Shown: one piece after another, positions 10,552 through 19,351 of the stretch
Numbering within the stretch: position 1 is the first letter of the stretch
Layout: each line of letters starts with the position of its first letter
DNA from: an uncultured Halomonas sp.
GTDB lineage: Bacteria; Pseudomonadota; Gammaproteobacteria; Pseudomonadales; Halomonadaceae
Length of the DNA: 64,000 nt
Direction of reading: 5' to 3'
Assembly (NCBI RefSeq): GCF_946887195.1
Contig: NZ_CAMPKE010000005.1
Location: 124,001-188,000, forward strand
The notes under the pieces: model-generated
The model's database searches: none
What the model saw: only the letters and a program-made list of their open reading frames with translations
What the model was told of the DNA's origin: nothing
Position numbers and translations under genes: made by a program

Positions 10552-11265
10552 ATGTTTCTCGACGATTTCCATACATGGGACACCGGCCGGATTCGTATTT
10601 CCGCGAGCCAGGCCAGCCATTTCGCCAAACGCATGGCCGGCGACTACAACCCTATTCACGACCCCGATGCCCGGCGCTTCTGCGTGCCGGGGGATTTGCT
10701 GTTCGCGCTGGTACTGGCGCGGCATGGTCTATCCCAGCGGATGACGTTTCACTTTCGCGGCATGGTCGGCGGCGACGTGCCGCTCGGCATTCATGAACGC
10801 GATGACGCCTCGCTCAGTGTGCAGGACGATACCGGCAAGGAGGTGCTGTTCGTCGAGCGCGGCGGCGAGACGACCCGCGACCCCGCGGTGACCGAGGCCT
10901 TCACCCGGCGCTATATCGCGTTCTCGGGGCGTAACTTCCCACACTATTTGAAACCGCTGATGGAAGAGCGGGGCGTGATGTTCAATCCCCAGCGTCCGCT
11001 GGTCATCTATGACAGTATGGGTTTCACGCTGGACTCGCTGGATATCGCCGCGCCGGCGGTGGAGTTCGCCGGCTCGTCGTTCGACATCAACGGCAAGCGT
11101 GGCGAGGCGCATCTCGAGTTTCGCATGACCTCGCGGGGCGGGCCTGTCGGCAGCGGCTCCAAGAAGCTGGTGGTCAGCGGGCTGCGCGATTACGACGCCG
11201 CCGTCATGGATGCCTTCGTCAGCGAGTTCACCCAGCGCATGGCATGCGACGAGACAACCGACTGA
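10552..11265 (+). CDS. DUF3581 family protein
   Basis: The 237-residue protein fits DUF3581, a proteobacterial family of unknown function. Near its start it has ASHFAKRMAGDYNPIHD followed by RFCVPGDLLFALVL; GDYNPIHD is like the active-site region of MaoC-type hotdog hydratases, so a hotdog fold acting on a thioester is possible (inference). I start at the ATG at 10552; an upstream in-frame ATG at 10483 gives an unconserved N-terminus. A CopD-like membrane protein gene follows 19 bp downstream, probably in the same transcript. Confidence 0.7.
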   Translation: MFLDDFHTWDTGRIRISASQASHFAKRMAGDYNPIHDPDARRFCVPGDLLFALVLARHGLSQRMTFHFRGMVGGDVPLGIHERDDASLSVQDDTGKEVLFVERGGETTRDPAVTEAFTRRYIAFSGRNFPHYLKPLMEERGVMFNPQRPLVIYDSMGFTLDSLDIAAPAVEFAGSSFDINGKRGEAHLEFRMTSRGGPVGSGSKKLVVSGLRDYDAAVMDAFVSEFTQRMACDETTD

Positions 11266-11284
11266 GAGAGCGAGAGAGACTCCT

Positions 11285-11740
11285 ATGACACTGGCCATTG
11301 CCCTGCATCTACTCGCCGCCGTGATTTGGGTCGGCGGCATGTTCTTCGCCTATGTGGCGCTGCGCCCGGTCGCGGGCAGCCTGCTGGAACCACCGCTGCG
11401 GTTGCCGCTCTGGGCGAAGGTGTTCGAACGCTTCTTCCCCTGGGTATGGGCCGCCATAGCGGTACTGCTGGTCAGCGGATTCTGGATGATCTTCGCCGGC
11501 TTCGGCGGCATGGCCAACGTGGGCATTCACGTTCACTTGATGCTGGCGCTGGGCATCGTGATGATGCTGCTGTTCGGGCACCTGTATTTTGGCCCCTTTC
11601 GCCGTCTCAGGCAGACCGTGGCGAAGGCGGCCTGGTCGGACGGCGCGGGCAGTCTCGACAAGATTCGCCATCTGGTCGCGGTCAATCTCGTGCTGGGTCT
11701 GCTGGTGGTGGTGATCGCCTCGGCGGGGCGTTATCTGTAG
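11285..11740 (+). CDS. CopD-family integral membrane protein
   Basis: The 151-residue protein has four hydrophobic segments (about residues 3-25, 50-72, 82-104, 130-149). The first, ALHLLAAVIWVGGMFFAYVALRP, and the internal histidines (H8, H80-x-H82, H95) are typical of CopD-like and YqhA/DUF2269-like haem- or copper-related membrane proteins. The exact function is unknown. AGAGAGACTCC precedes the ATG. Its stop is followed by two adjacent hairpins. Confidence 0.65.
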   Translation: MTLAIALHLLAAVIWVGGMFFAYVALRPVAGSLLEPPLRLPLWAKVFERFFPWVWAAIAVLLVSGFWMIFAGFGGMANVGIHVHLMLALGIVMMLLFGHLYFGPFRRLRQTVAKAAWSDGAGSLDKIRHLVAVNLVLGLLVVVIASAGRYL

Positions 11741-11742
11741 TA

Positions 11743-11791
11743 CCCACGCGTTTGCGTGGGGGCGACACGCTGAATGAATACGCGTGTCGCC
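11743..11791. terminator. Tandem hairpins between convergent genes
   Basis: Two perfect hairpins lie back to back: CCCACGC / GCGTGGG (11743-11760) and GGCGACACGC / GCGTGTCGCC (11761-11791). They separate the CopD-like gene (ends 11740) from the convergent SnoaL-like gene (ends 11827) and probably terminate transcription from both sides, although neither has a long T run. Confidence 0.6.
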
Positions 11792-11826
11792 GAGCCATTC
11801 CCGTCTGAAAACGGCGTTACATCGGA

Positions 11827-12294
11827 TCAGGGCGTGAGATCGCAGCGCGCCTTGCCGCTCTCCATGTCGAACGGCGCCGAGAAATGCTCGTGCGTCACCC
11901 GCCACGTGCCGTCCAGCTTGCGGTAGCAGACGGTGCCGCGCATCCAGCAGGCCTGCTCCTCGCCCTCGTCGTTGGTTCCACCGCAGTGGCTCAGTGAGTG
12001 GCTGAAGGCCACCTCCTCGCTCGCGGTGACGGTCAGTTCGTGAAGCTCGAATTTCATCGGCCCCTGGCAGAAGCCTAGGCAGGTTTGCCAGTGGTCGCGG
12101 TAGGTTTCCTTGCCCTTGAACTGCAGGGCGCTGATGGCATCGAACGCCACGATATCCGGCGCATAGTGCGCCATGATGCCGTCCAAATCCTTGGCCATGA
12201 AAGCGCGGGTCCAGTCGTCGATCAGCGCGCGGATCTCGCTTTCCGCCTGGGATTGCTCGGCTGGCGTCGTGGCATTGGCAGTCGCGGTAGTCAT
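11827..12294 (-). CDS. SnoaL-like / NTF2-fold protein (ketosteroid-isomerase-like)
   Basis: The 155-residue protein has the layout of the SnoaL-like NTF2 superfamily: an N-terminal helix (SEIRALIDDWTRAFMAKDLDGIMAHYAPD), a central strand region and a final W-R-V-T-H-E-H-F strand. Members bind small hydrophobic ligands or act as isomerases or hydrolases; the specific role here is unknown. The ATG at 12294 follows AAGGAG with good spacing; the frame is open further upstream to 12462 without a ribosome site. Confidence 0.75.
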   Translation of the reverse strand: MTTATANATTPAEQSQAESEIRALIDDWTRAFMAKDLDGIMAHYAPDIVAFDAISALQFKGKETYRDHWQTCLGFCQGPMKFELHELTVTASEEVAFSHSLSHCGGTNDEGEEQACWMRGTVCYRKLDGTWRVTHEHFSAPFDMESGKARCDLTP

Positions 12295-12471
12295 GATGAG
12301 CTCCTTTTTCGCAACGGCTAGTGGGTGGTAACACCTTCTAATCGTCTGGCGTGCAGCGAAATCGACAACGCCTGGAAAATTTTTGTCATGATCGCCAAAT
12401 GCAATCCGAAACCTGCGAAGCAGGGCGGCTACGCTTGAAGGGTATCTCGACGACACGGGCAAAGAGCGTCA

Positions 12472-12543
12472 ATGGAAATCATCTTTCTGGGAACCTCCGC
12501 TGGGGTGCCGACGAAAGCGTATGAGCAGGAGGCTCGCCAATGA
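12472..12543 (+). pseudogene. Apparent 5' remnant of ribonuclease Z (23 codons)
   Basis: The mini-ORF begins [15 protein letters not shown], which matches the conserved N-terminus of RNase Z/ElaC beta-lactamase-fold tRNA 3'-processing enzymes, then continues with eight unrelated residues and stops. The stop TGA overlaps the ATG of the cyclodeaminase gene (ATGA at 12540-12543). This looks like an RNase Z gene from which everything except the first ~15 codons was deleted, leaving a leader peptide that could couple translation to the next gene. Confidence 0.6.
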
Positions 12544-13160
12544 GTGCATCGACCAGCGTATGGGATATGTCGCTCGCGGCGTTTCGCGATGCCATCGAAT
12601 CGCGTTCGACGCCCGGCTGCGGCGCCGCGGCGGCAACCTCCGCCGGCTTCGGCCTGGCGCTGGTACTCAAGGGCCTGCGCATCAGCCAATCCAAGGCGCA
12701 AGACGCCCGCCGCGCCGCCCTGATCGAGCGGGCCGATGCGCTGCTGGGCGAGTTGGGCCGTTACGCCGACGAGGACGTGCAGGCTTTCGATGCGTATGTG
12801 TCGGCCATGCAGTTACCGAAGGAATCCGTACAGGAGCAAGCGCAACGCGAGCGGGCGATAGAGACGGCGGCGATCAGCGCCAATCGCATTCCGCTGGCGA
12901 TGGCGGAAACCTGCCTTGCGGCGTTGGAACTGGTCGAAGCTTCGTTGCCGCTTACCGCATCGACGCTACGCAGCGACACGCTTGCCGGTGGCTTCCTGCT
13001 TCACTCGGGCCTGAGCTGCGTGCTGTTGAATGTCGACGCGAACCTGTCGAGTCTCCACGATACGGCCGAGCAGGAGGCGGCGGCGCACTCCCGCGACGCG
13101 CTTCAGCAAGCGGCCGAGCGCAAGTTGCGATGGCTCGAGCGGCAGGCCGGCAGTCTTTAG
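12540..13160 (+). CDS. Cyclodeaminase/cyclohydrolase family protein (FTCD C-terminal-like)
   Basis: The 206-residue, mostly helical protein matches the stand-alone cyclodeaminase family related to the C-terminal domain of formiminotransferase-cyclodeaminase and to Fch[24 protein letters not shown] at the start, followed by long helices ([24 protein letters not shown]). Family members act on formimino- or methenyl-tetrahydrofolate; no formiminotransferase or histidine-degradation gene is nearby, so the role here is uncertain. An AGGAGG site lies inside the preceding RNase Z-like mini-ORF, and the ATGA overlap suggests coupled translation. Confidence 0.8.
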   Translation: MSASTSVWDMSLAAFRDAIESRSTPGCGAAAATSAGFGLALVLKGLRISQSKAQDARRAALIERADALLGELGRYADEDVQAFDAYVSAMQLPKESVQEQAQRERAIETAAISANRIPLAMAETCLAALELVEASLPLTASTLRSDTLAGGFLLHSGLSCVLLNVDANLSSLHDTAEQEAAAHSRDALQQAAERKLRWLERQAGSL

Positions 13161-13222
13161 TACAGCGCTGGCGGGTCCGCTTATGCTTAACTAACGGAAC
13201 AATCTTTATAGAGGACGACCCA

Positions 13223-14164
13223 TTGGCCGGAGCCAGCCTGCTTACCCTGATCGACGATATCGCATCGATACTCGATGACGTATCGCTGATGACCAAGGTC
13301 GCCGCGAAGAAGACCGCCGGCGTGCTCGGCGACGATCTGGCGCTGAATGCGCAGCAGGTCACCGGTGTCAACGCGGATCGTGAGTTGCCGGTGGTCTGGG
13401 CGGTCGCCAAGGGCTCGCTGCTCAATAAGTTGATTCTCGTGCCGGCGGCACTCGTGATCAGTGCCTTCGCCCCATGGGCGGTGACGCCGCTGCTGATGGT
13501 CGGCGGTGCCTTCCTGTGTTTCGAAGGCGCCGAAAAACTCGCGCATCGGTTCCTGCACGACAAGCACGCCGACGTCGAAGCGCATGCCGGGGAGGTGCAA
13601 GCGCTGAACGATCCCAGTGCGGACATGGTGGCGTTCGAGAAGGGCAAGATCAAAGGCGCCGTGCGTACCGACTTCATTCTCTCGGCCGAGATCATCGCCA
13701 TTACGCTGGGCACCGTGGCGGGGGCCAGCTTCACGCAGCAGGTCATCGTACTGGCCGGGATCGCATTGATCATGACCCTTGGCGTCTATGGGCTGGTCGC
13801 CGGCATCGTCAAGCTGGACGACCTGGGCCTGTACCTGAGTAACAAGAGCGCGTCGATTGCGCGTGCGATCGGTAACGGCATCGTCAGCGCCGCACCCTAC
13901 CTGATGAAGAGCCTTTCGGTGATCGGCACCGCCGCCATGTTCATGGTCGGTGGCGGCATCCTCACCCACGGCATTCCTTTTCTGCACCACGCCGTTGAGG
14001 GCGCCGCCCACGCCACCGGGGGCGTGCCGGGTGTCGGCGCGATCCTGCCGTCGCTGAGCGCGACGCTGCTCAACGCGCTATTCGGCATTCTCGCCGGCGC
14101 CGTGGTGCTGGCCGCGATCAAGGCCATCGGCGCGCTCAGGCGTAGACTGGCGCCGAACCGGTAA
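13223..14164 (+). CDS. DUF808 family inner-membrane protein (YedI-like), TTG start
   Basis: The 313-residue protein matches E. coli YedI along its length: [18 protein letters not shown] at the start, [22 protein letters not shown], and several hydrophobic segments (about residues 75-100, 150-200, 225-260, 280-305). Function is unknown. I place the start at the TTG at 13223 because family proteins start [17 protein letters not shown] and GAGGA lies just upstream; no ATG or GTG fits. A longer open frame from 12521 reads through the cyclodeaminase gene in another frame and is not real. Confidence 0.88.
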   Translation: MAGASLLTLIDDIASILDDVSLMTKVAAKKTAGVLGDDLALNAQQVTGVNADRELPVVWAVAKGSLLNKLILVPAALVISAFAPWAVTPLLMVGGAFLCFEGAEKLAHRFLHDKHADVEAHAGEVQALNDPSADMVAFEKGKIKGAVRTDFILSAEIIAITLGTVAGASFTQQVIVLAGIALIMTLGVYGLVAGIVKLDDLGLYLSNKSASIARAIGNGIVSAAPYLMKSLSVIGTAAMFMVGGGILTHGIPFLHHAVEGAAHATGGVPGVGAILPSLSATLLNALFGILAGAVVLAAIKAIGALRRRLAPNR

Positions 14165-14184
14165 CATCCGTGACCGAGCGGGCC

Positions 14185-14529
14185 TTAGCCGTGGGCGACG
14201 CGACTATCGGCCGGCGCCTGATCGCGCGCCTCGAGCCCATAGTCGCGCATCACGCCGGCGATTCTCAGCCGGTAATCGTTGAAGACGCTGGCGCGCCCCG
14301 CGGCCTGTGCCGCGCGATGCACTTCCAGTTGGCGCCACTGCTCGATGGCCGTTTCATCCCGCCAGAAGGAGAGCGACAAGATCTTTTCGGAGTCGACCAG
14401 GCTCTGAAAGCGCTCGATGGAAATGAACCCATCGATCTCGCTCAAGCGGGGCTTGAGCTCGGCGGCGATGTCGAAATAGCGCTGGCGCTGGGCCGGATGC
14501 GGCCAGGCTTCGAATATCACGGCGATCAT
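14185..14529 (-). CDS. Antibiotic-biosynthesis-monooxygenase-fold (ABM) protein
   Basis: The 114-residue protein has the dimeric alpha/beta-barrel ABM pattern: IAVIFEAWPHPAQRQRYFDIAAELKPRLSEIDGFISIERF, then ILSLSFWRDETAIEQWRQLEVHRAAQAAGR. Such proteins act as small monooxygenases or haem-related enzymes, or have no known activity. AAGGAG precedes the ATG at 14529. It lies between DUF808 (convergent) and the PQQ dehydrogenase (same strand), separated from the latter by a strong hairpin. Confidence 0.75.
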   Translation of the reverse strand: MIAVIFEAWPHPAQRQRYFDIAAELKPRLSEIDGFISIERFQSLVDSEKILSLSFWRDETAIEQWRQLEVHRAAQAAGRASVFNDYRLRIAGVMRDYGLEARDQAPADSRVAHG

Positions 14530-14556
14530 GGTGTCTCCTTTCGTTGCCAATCAGAC

Positions 14557-14586
14557 GACCGAGCCCTGCTGGCGCAGGGCTCGGTC
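14557..14586 (-). terminator. Hairpin downstream of the PQQ dehydrogenase
   Basis: A perfect 13-bp stem (GACCGAGCCCTGC / GCAGGGCTCGGTC) with a 4-nt loop lies between the PQQ dehydrogenase stop and the ABM gene start on the minus strand. It lacks a T run, so it may act as a processing or partial termination site. Confidence 0.5.
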
Positions 14587-14596
14587 GAGAGCGCAC

Positions 14597-16771
14597 TCAA
14601 TCCGGCAGGGCGTAGGAGACGACCTGATCGCTGACCTTCGGCAGCAGGATCGAATTGCCGCCGACGATGAAGGTCACGTACTGCTTGCCCTCGTACATGT
14701 AGGTCGCCGGAATCGAGACCGCCGGCGCCTCCACGAGGCTGCGCCACAGCACTTCGCCGGTCTCGAGGTCGAGCGCACGCACGCGCGAATCCATCGAGGC
14801 GCCAATGAAGATCAGCCCCGACTTGGTGATGACCGGGCCGCCGATGGTCACCGAGCCCCACGATTTCGGCATGTAGAAGCCATATTTCTGCACCTGACCG
14901 AAGGGGTTTTTCCACAGCCGCTCGCCGGTGGTGAGATCATACGCCGCGATCGTGCCGTAGGGCGGTTTCCAGCACGGCATGCCCGCCCAGTTGAGGAAGG
15001 TCTCCAGGTGGAAGCCGTAAGGGACGCCCTCTTGGGCATAATAGCCCGAGGTCTCGCCCGATTGCTCCTTCTGCTGGAACTCATCGCGCGGTACGAGTTG
15101 ATAGATCTGCACCACGCTGTTGGAGTTGACGACGAAGACGCCGGTGTTCGGGTCGACGGCGCCGCCGCCCCATTGCGAGCCGCCCGTGGTCGGCGGGTAG
15201 GCGAGGGTGCCTTCGAGGCTCGGCGGGGTGAAGCGGCCCTCATAGCGCAGCTTCTCGGCGGTACGGCTGCATTGGCCGAAGCTCACGATGTCGGCGAGCG
15301 TCGAGACGCCTGGCCACTCGTCGGGAATTACCGGTGCGGGTTTCGCCACGTAAGGCTGGGTGGGCGAGGCCTCCTCTCCCTCGATGTCGGAGGCCGGCAC
15401 CGGGCGCTCCTCGATCGGGTAGATCGGCTCTCCCGTCATGCGATTGAGCACATAAAGGAAGCCCTGCTTCGAGACCTGAACGAGCGCGGGGATGGTCTTG
15501 CCATCCTTCTGGATATCGACCAGCGTCGGCGGTGCGACGGTATCGTAGTCCCAGATGTCGTGGTGGACGAGTTGGCGGCTCCAGACGACACGCCCCGTCT
15601 CGGCGTCGAGCGCCGTTACGGAGGTTGCCAGCGGCAGCTCCTCGGTGCGGTTGCCGCCGTAGTAGTTCGGGCTGGGCGAACTGATGGGAATATACAGAAG
15701 CCCGGCTTCGGGATCGATCGACATCGACGCCCAGACATTCGCCGTGCCGGTACGCTGGATCACGTCCTTGGGTAGCGAGTGGAACATCCACTTCAACTCG
15801 CCGGTGCGGGCATCGAGTGCGAAGACCGTGCCGGGAGGGGCGGCCGAATTCGTCCAGTCCTTGCCGGCCCAACCGAGATAGAGCGTATCGTGATAGACCG
15901 TCGGCGGCTGCAGCAGCGAGAGCGGCCATTTGTCGTTGATGGTATTCCACTGGTTGACGTTGACCATGCCATTCTCGCCGAACTCGGCGCAGGGCTCGCC
16001 GGTGTCGGCATCGACGCCGTAGAGCTTGGCATCCATCGTACCGATGTAGACGATCTTCTGGCACGCCTGGCCTTCCTCCGGATTTTCGGCCTGCCAGTAG
16101 GCCACGCCGCGGTTCTTCATATTCGGCTGCGTGAGCGCCTTGAGTACTGCATCCGGGTCGAAGGTCCACTTTTCCTCCCCGGTGCCGGGGTCCAGCGCAA
16201 TGATCCGGTAGAAGGGCGTACCGATATATAGAGTCTCGTTGACGAACAGCGGCGTTGCCGACCACACCGACATCGGGATATCGCCGCTGCCATCCGAAAC
16301 GTCGCCGGTATGATACTCCCAGGCCTTCTCGAGATTGGCGACGTTCTCCGGTGTGATCTGATCGGCAACCGAGTATTTCTGCGACTTCAGATCGCCGTTG
16401 AAGGTGGCCCAGCTATTCTCGGCCTGCATCCAGGCATCCGGCCCTTGCCGTGGCGGCGTCACGCCCTGCGCATCGGAAGGCGGCTCCCCGGCGGGGCCCG
16501 TGGTGACGCGCCCGCCGGGACCGGTGGGTACGGTCGGCAGAGCGCTGAGGGGCACCTTCTCGCCCTCGCTTGGCGTAGCCGTGTCTTCACTCGTCGTCTC
16601 GCTCTGGGGCTGGTCGCCGCTCTCGTCACCGTTTTCGGTAATGCCTTGGGGTTGGCCACCGGTCGCTCCGGGAGTCGCGTCCTCGCCCTGGTCGACCTGG
16701 GCATGAGTGAAGCCGGCGGAGCTTGCCAGCAGTAGGGAGGCGGTCAGTGCGATGGTGTATTTGCTGGTCAT
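14597..16771 (-). CDS. PQQ-dependent dehydrogenase, membrane glucose/quinate dehydrogenase type (catalytic subunit)
   Basis: The 724-residue quinoprotein oxidises a sugar or polyol in the periplasm and passes electrons to ubiquinone. It has a signal peptide (residues 1-24), then an unusual acidic, Pro/Gly/Glu-rich linker (about 25-105), then an eight-bladed propeller with repeated tryptophan docking motifs (ALDPGTGEEKW, ALDARTGELKW, ALDAETGRVVW, ALDLETGEVLW). The C-terminal part (RYEGRFTPPSLEGTL, WGGGAVDP, ending YALPD) is like Gcd and QuiA rather than alcohol dehydrogenases. No haem c site (CxxCH) is present. It overlaps the upstream membrane-protein gene by 4 bp, which supplies the transmembrane part fused to it in typical Gcd. 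GGGAGG precedes the ATG at 16771. Confidence 0.88.
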   Translation of the reverse strand: MTSKYTIALTASLLLASSAGFTHAQVDQGEDATPGATGGQPQGITENGDESGDQPQSETTSEDTATPSEGEKVPLSALPTVPTGPGGRVTTGPAGEPPSDAQGVTPPRQGPDAWMQAENSWATFNGDLKSQKYSVADQITPENVANLEKAWEYHTGDVSDGSGDIPMSVWSATPLFVNETLYIGTPFYRIIALDPGTGEEKWTFDPDAVLKALTQPNMKNRGVAYWQAENPEEGQACQKIVYIGTMDAKLYGVDADTGEPCAEFGENGMVNVNQWNTINDKWPLSLLQPPTVYHDTLYLGWAGKDWTNSAAPPGTVFALDARTGELKWMFHSLPKDVIQRTGTANVWASMSIDPEAGLLYIPISSPSPNYYGGNRTEELPLATSVTALDAETGRVVWSRQLVHHDIWDYDTVAPPTLVDIQKDGKTIPALVQVSKQGFLYVLNRMTGEPIYPIEERPVPASDIEGEEASPTQPYVAKPAPVIPDEWPGVSTLADIVSFGQCSRTAEKLRYEGRFTPPSLEGTLAYPPTTGGSQWGGGAVDPNTGVFVVNSNSVVQIYQLVPRDEFQQKEQSGETSGYYAQEGVPYGFHLETFLNWAGMPCWKPPYGTIAAYDLTTGERLWKNPFGQVQKYGFYMPKSWGSVTIGGPVITKSGLIFIGASMDSRVRALDLETGEVLWRSLVEAPAVSIPATYMYEGKQYVTFIVGGNSILLPKVSDQVVSYALPD

Positions 16772-17169
16772 GATGGCATTGCCTCCCGGTTGGCCGCATG
16801 GGATTTCTTGCCGCTGGCAGGATCGGCGAAGAGATGAATGAGCCAGGCGATCAACCCCACTCCCATGAGTGCGAGAAGCCAGTAGGCCAACAGGAAATAG
16901 GCTGCGGCAGCCGTGCCCAGCAGGTCGAGCAGTACCAGGAAGAGGATGATCCCGCTCAGCCACCTCGGCATGCCGCGCAGGAACGTGATCAACAGTGATG
17001 CCACCAAAAGCAGCGCGGTGGAGACGAGGACGATATAAGCCCCGAGCGAGTAGGCAATGCCATTGCCTTCATTGAATGTATTGATGGCTGCCACTATCAG
17101 GCCGGCGAGCGAACTCGCCAGTAACAGCCAAGCGCCGTAGGCGACGCCACGACGAGATGTCGTTGCCAT
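16768..17169 (-). CDS. Small membrane protein, likely membrane anchor of the PQQ dehydrogenase
   Basis: The 133-residue protein has four hydrophobic segments (about 10-30, 38-62, 68-92, 95-118) and short loops. Standard membrane glucose dehydrogenase Gcd has about five N-terminal transmembrane helices ahead of its propeller; here that part appears as a separate gene whose stop overlaps the start of the propeller subunit (ATGA at 16768-16771). The PxWL-type motif and a final GLIAWLIHLF helix resemble the Gcd N-terminus in character. The function as a quinone-docking anchor is inferred from arrangement. Confidence 0.7.
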   Translation of the reverse strand: MATTSRRGVAYGAWLLLASSLAGLIVAAINTFNEGNGIAYSLGAYIVLVSTALLLVASLLITFLRGMPRWLSGIILFLVLLDLLGTAAAAYFLLAYWLLALMGVGLIAWLIHLFADPASGKKSHAANREAMPS

Positions 17170-17310
17170 TGCTGCGTCCCTTCCATTGAACGTGTGTGAA
17201 TTCCGTTTTCATAACCACGACTGCAAGTATAGGCAAAAGCAGGGATTCTTCCTGAAAAACCCGAGCCATTCCCGCCCACCGATCTCCTTTCGCACAGGAG
17301 AGCGCTTAGG

Positions 17311-18093
17311 TCATCCCGGTGAGCTGATTAGCCCGACGACGCTGACCGCGATCAGTACCGCGCCGAGCACTCGGAAGAAGACATACGTCTCGGCGGTGAG
17401 CATATAGCGGTGGGCACGCTCACCGAGCAGATGCCCGAGAAAAGCGCAGGGGAGTAACCATAGGTGATGGATCAGTTGCAGATCCACCCCGGCGATGATG
17501 AACGACACCATCTTGATCACCACCAGGATGAACCAGAGCACGAACAACGTGTCGCGTAGCTGATGTTTCGCCACGTTGGTGGCGAATACCGAGACGATCA
17601 ACGGTGCTCCGATCAGCGACGTGCCGCTGACGTAGCCACCCAATCCCAGCATCAGGTAATCGACATACTTGTTCTTGCTGCGAAACGGCCTGTTCAGGAC
17701 GTAGCTGATGCCGTAGATGATGACGATGATGAAAATGATCGTCGTCATGACTTGGGCTGGAAGGGTCAGCAGACCTATCACGCCGATCAGCTTCGGCACG
17801 ATCATGATCTTCAGCGCCTTGAACAGATAGCGCCAGTCGATATTGCTCTCGCTAGGCTGCGAAGCGCCGATGACGGCCTGCGCCCGCCGATGGCCGCGCC
17901 AGGCGATCCAGCTCGAAAAGATCATCAAGTGCACGGCGATGATCGGCAGGAAAACCAGGGGCTCGTTGAGTACCAGCAACAGAAACGGCAGGGCGAGCAC
18001 AGCGCCGCCGAATCCCAGGCTCGCGCGGACGAAGCCGCTCCAGGCGAAAATCAGGCCGATGAGTGCGTACTGGTACCACAGCAGATCCGCCAT
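17311..18093 (-). CDS. TSUP family membrane transporter (TauE/SafE)
   Basis: The 260-residue protein has about eight hydrophobic segments and the TSUP-type motifs GLIFAWSGFVRASLGFGGAVLALPFLL at the start and a second half-repeat with GGYVSGTSLIGAPLIVSVFA. Family members export or import sulfite, sulfoacetate and related anions; the substrate here is not evident. GGGGAG precedes the ATG. It stands alone on the minus strand. Confidence 0.85.
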   Translation of the reverse strand: MADLLWYQYALIGLIFAWSGFVRASLGFGGAVLALPFLLLVLNEPLVFLPIIAVHLMIFSSWIAWRGHRRAQAVIGASQPSESNIDWRYLFKALKIMIVPKLIGVIGLLTLPAQVMTTIIFIIVIIYGISYVLNRPFRSKNKYVDYLMLGLGGYVSGTSLIGAPLIVSVFATNVAKHQLRDTLFVLWFILVVIKMVSFIIAGVDLQLIHHLWLLPCAFLGHLLGERAHRYMLTAETYVFFRVLGAVLIAVSVVGLISSPG

Positions 18094-18228
18094 AAGCTCC
18101 CCGTCAACAAGCGATCATTGAAATAGCGAACGCCGACTATAACGCGAGTCGCGCTGCGATGGGGCGGGGAGCGGTCACTGCCGTTGAAAATCGACGCAGG
18201 CTTTTAGTCGTAGGAGGGCATAATCGAG

Positions 18229-18262
18229 CAATGAACCGGATTGCGCAGAACCCGGTTCATTG
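18229..18262 (-). terminator. Hairpin downstream of hemerythrin gene
   Basis: A perfect 11-bp inverted repeat (CAATGAACCGG / CCGGTTCATTG) with a 12-nt loop lies downstream of the hemerythrin stop. A second imperfect repeat (ATTCGA / TCGAAT) lies between it and the stop. There is no T run, so this is a likely but unproven terminator. Confidence 0.45.
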
Positions 18263-18300
18263 TCATGGTTATTCGAGCGCAGGCAGTTTTCGAATAGTGC

Positions 18301-18876
18301 CTAGCCGGTCTGGCGCCCCTTGAGCTTGTCCATCAGCCGGTCGACCATGCCGACGCCCGGCCCGACGCTCTTGTGGAACATTTCGGAGTGGGGCGCGCTG
18401 GGGTGCGGGCGGGTCGGTGCCAGCTTCTTGGCGTTCTCGACCTTCTCGCCTAGCTCGACGAGCTTCTCGGCAGGGAAATGGGCGCGTAGTTTCGGGAACT
18501 GATCACTCTCCTCGTCATCCGCATGGTGGCGCAATTGGCCCTCCAGCTTGTGGACCAGTTCCATGAACTTCGCATCGGAGGCCTCGACGTCTTCCATCTG
18601 CTTCATTACCTGGACGATCTCGTCGTGCTCCTGCTTGTCGTGTTCGACCTCTTCCTTGCCGTTCGGTATGTGTTCCTCCATCGCCGGGTAGACGTACATT
18701 TCCTCGGCGACGGCGTGACGCATCACTTCCGCAATCACCGTATCGGCCAGGTCCCGACGCTTACTGGTATCCGGCGTGGTCTCGATCTGGCCGATAAGAT
18801 TCGTCATCTCACGGTGATCCGTGGTGAGGATATCGACGACATCCGAACCTGATCCACTAGCGTTGTACTCGGTCAT
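18301..18876 (-). CDS. Hemerythrin HHE cation-binding domain protein
   Basis: The 191-residue protein has a four-helix HHE domain that would bind a di-iron centre: DHREMTNLI near residue 20, RHAVAEEMYVYPAME near 53-67, HDKQEHDEI near 80-88 and HHADDEESDQFP near 118-129. Proteins of this group respond to oxygen, nitric oxide or iron. The C-terminal tail (about 145-191) is basic and proline-rich and ends in a short helix. AAGGAGGG precedes the ATG. Confidence 0.85.
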   Translation of the reverse strand: MTEYNASGSGSDVVDILTTDHREMTNLIGQIETTPDTSKRRDLADTVIAEVMRHAVAEEMYVYPAMEEHIPNGKEEVEHDKQEHDEIVQVMKQMEDVEASDAKFMELVHKLEGQLRHHADDEESDQFPKLRAHFPAEKLVELGEKVENAKKLAPTRPHPSAPHSEMFHKSVGPGVGMVDRLMDKLKGRQTG

Positions 18877-19077
18877 GACGCCCTCCTTGGGTCGTTGCCC
18901 TGAATGTCGGTACGAATTTCAACTCAGTACGAATTTCAACGGTACGAACATCAACATAGTACCGCCGGGCAGTCAGGTCCAAGCCGGGCGAAGCCCGCGC
19001 TATCGCGTGATAGCCGTATGATGACAAGCCAGTAGGAGCGAGGCGGGCAACAAAGCATGAAGCAAAATGCATCATTT

Positions 19078-19089
19078 GTAGTAAACTAC
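19078..19089. promoter_or_regulatory. Inverted repeat upstream of ParDE-type operon
   Basis: GTAGT-AA-ACTAC forms an inverted repeat about 40 bp upstream of the antitoxin start. Type II antitoxins normally repress their own operon by binding such repeats, so this is the probable autoregulatory operator. Confidence 0.5.
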
Positions 19090-19126
19090 CACAACTTGAA
19101 GCGGCATTTTTTCAGGAGGGTCACTG

Positions 19127-19348
19127 ATGAGTACGGCAAGCGTTCGCCTGGATCACGAGTTGGTTGAGAAGGCCACCATCATGGCCAAGGCCATGAACCG
19201 CTCCACGCCAAAGCAGATCGAACACTGGGCCAAGATCGGCGAAATGATGGAGGACAACCCTGACCTGCCTTATGAATTCGTGCGCCAGGCCATCATCGCC
19301 CAGGCAGAGTGGGAAGCCGGCAAGCTCGAACCCTACGGATTCGGCTGA
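19127..19348 (+). CDS. ParD-like antitoxin
   Basis: The 73-residue protein matches the ParD-like TA antitoxin family: it opens with SVRLDHELVEKATIMAKAMNRSTPKQIEHWAKIG, a ribbon-helix-helix DNA-binding region, and ends in a short region that would bind and block the toxin. AGGAGG lies just upstream. The toxin gene starts 3 bp after its stop, the normal antitoxin-first order. Confidence 0.8.
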   Translation: MSTASVRLDHELVEKATIMAKAMNRSTPKQIEHWAKIGEMMEDNPDLPYEFVRQAIIAQAEWEAGKLEPYGFG

Positions 19349-19351
19349 GCC

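Noticed and set aside
12521..13222. N-terminal extension of the DUF808 frame
   Set aside because: It overlaps the cyclodeaminase gene in another frame; the family start fits TTG 13223.
14528..15775. 415-codon plus-strand open frame opposite the PQQ dehydrogenase
   Set aside because: It is low-complexity Arg/Ala/Gly-rich antisense code with no domain.
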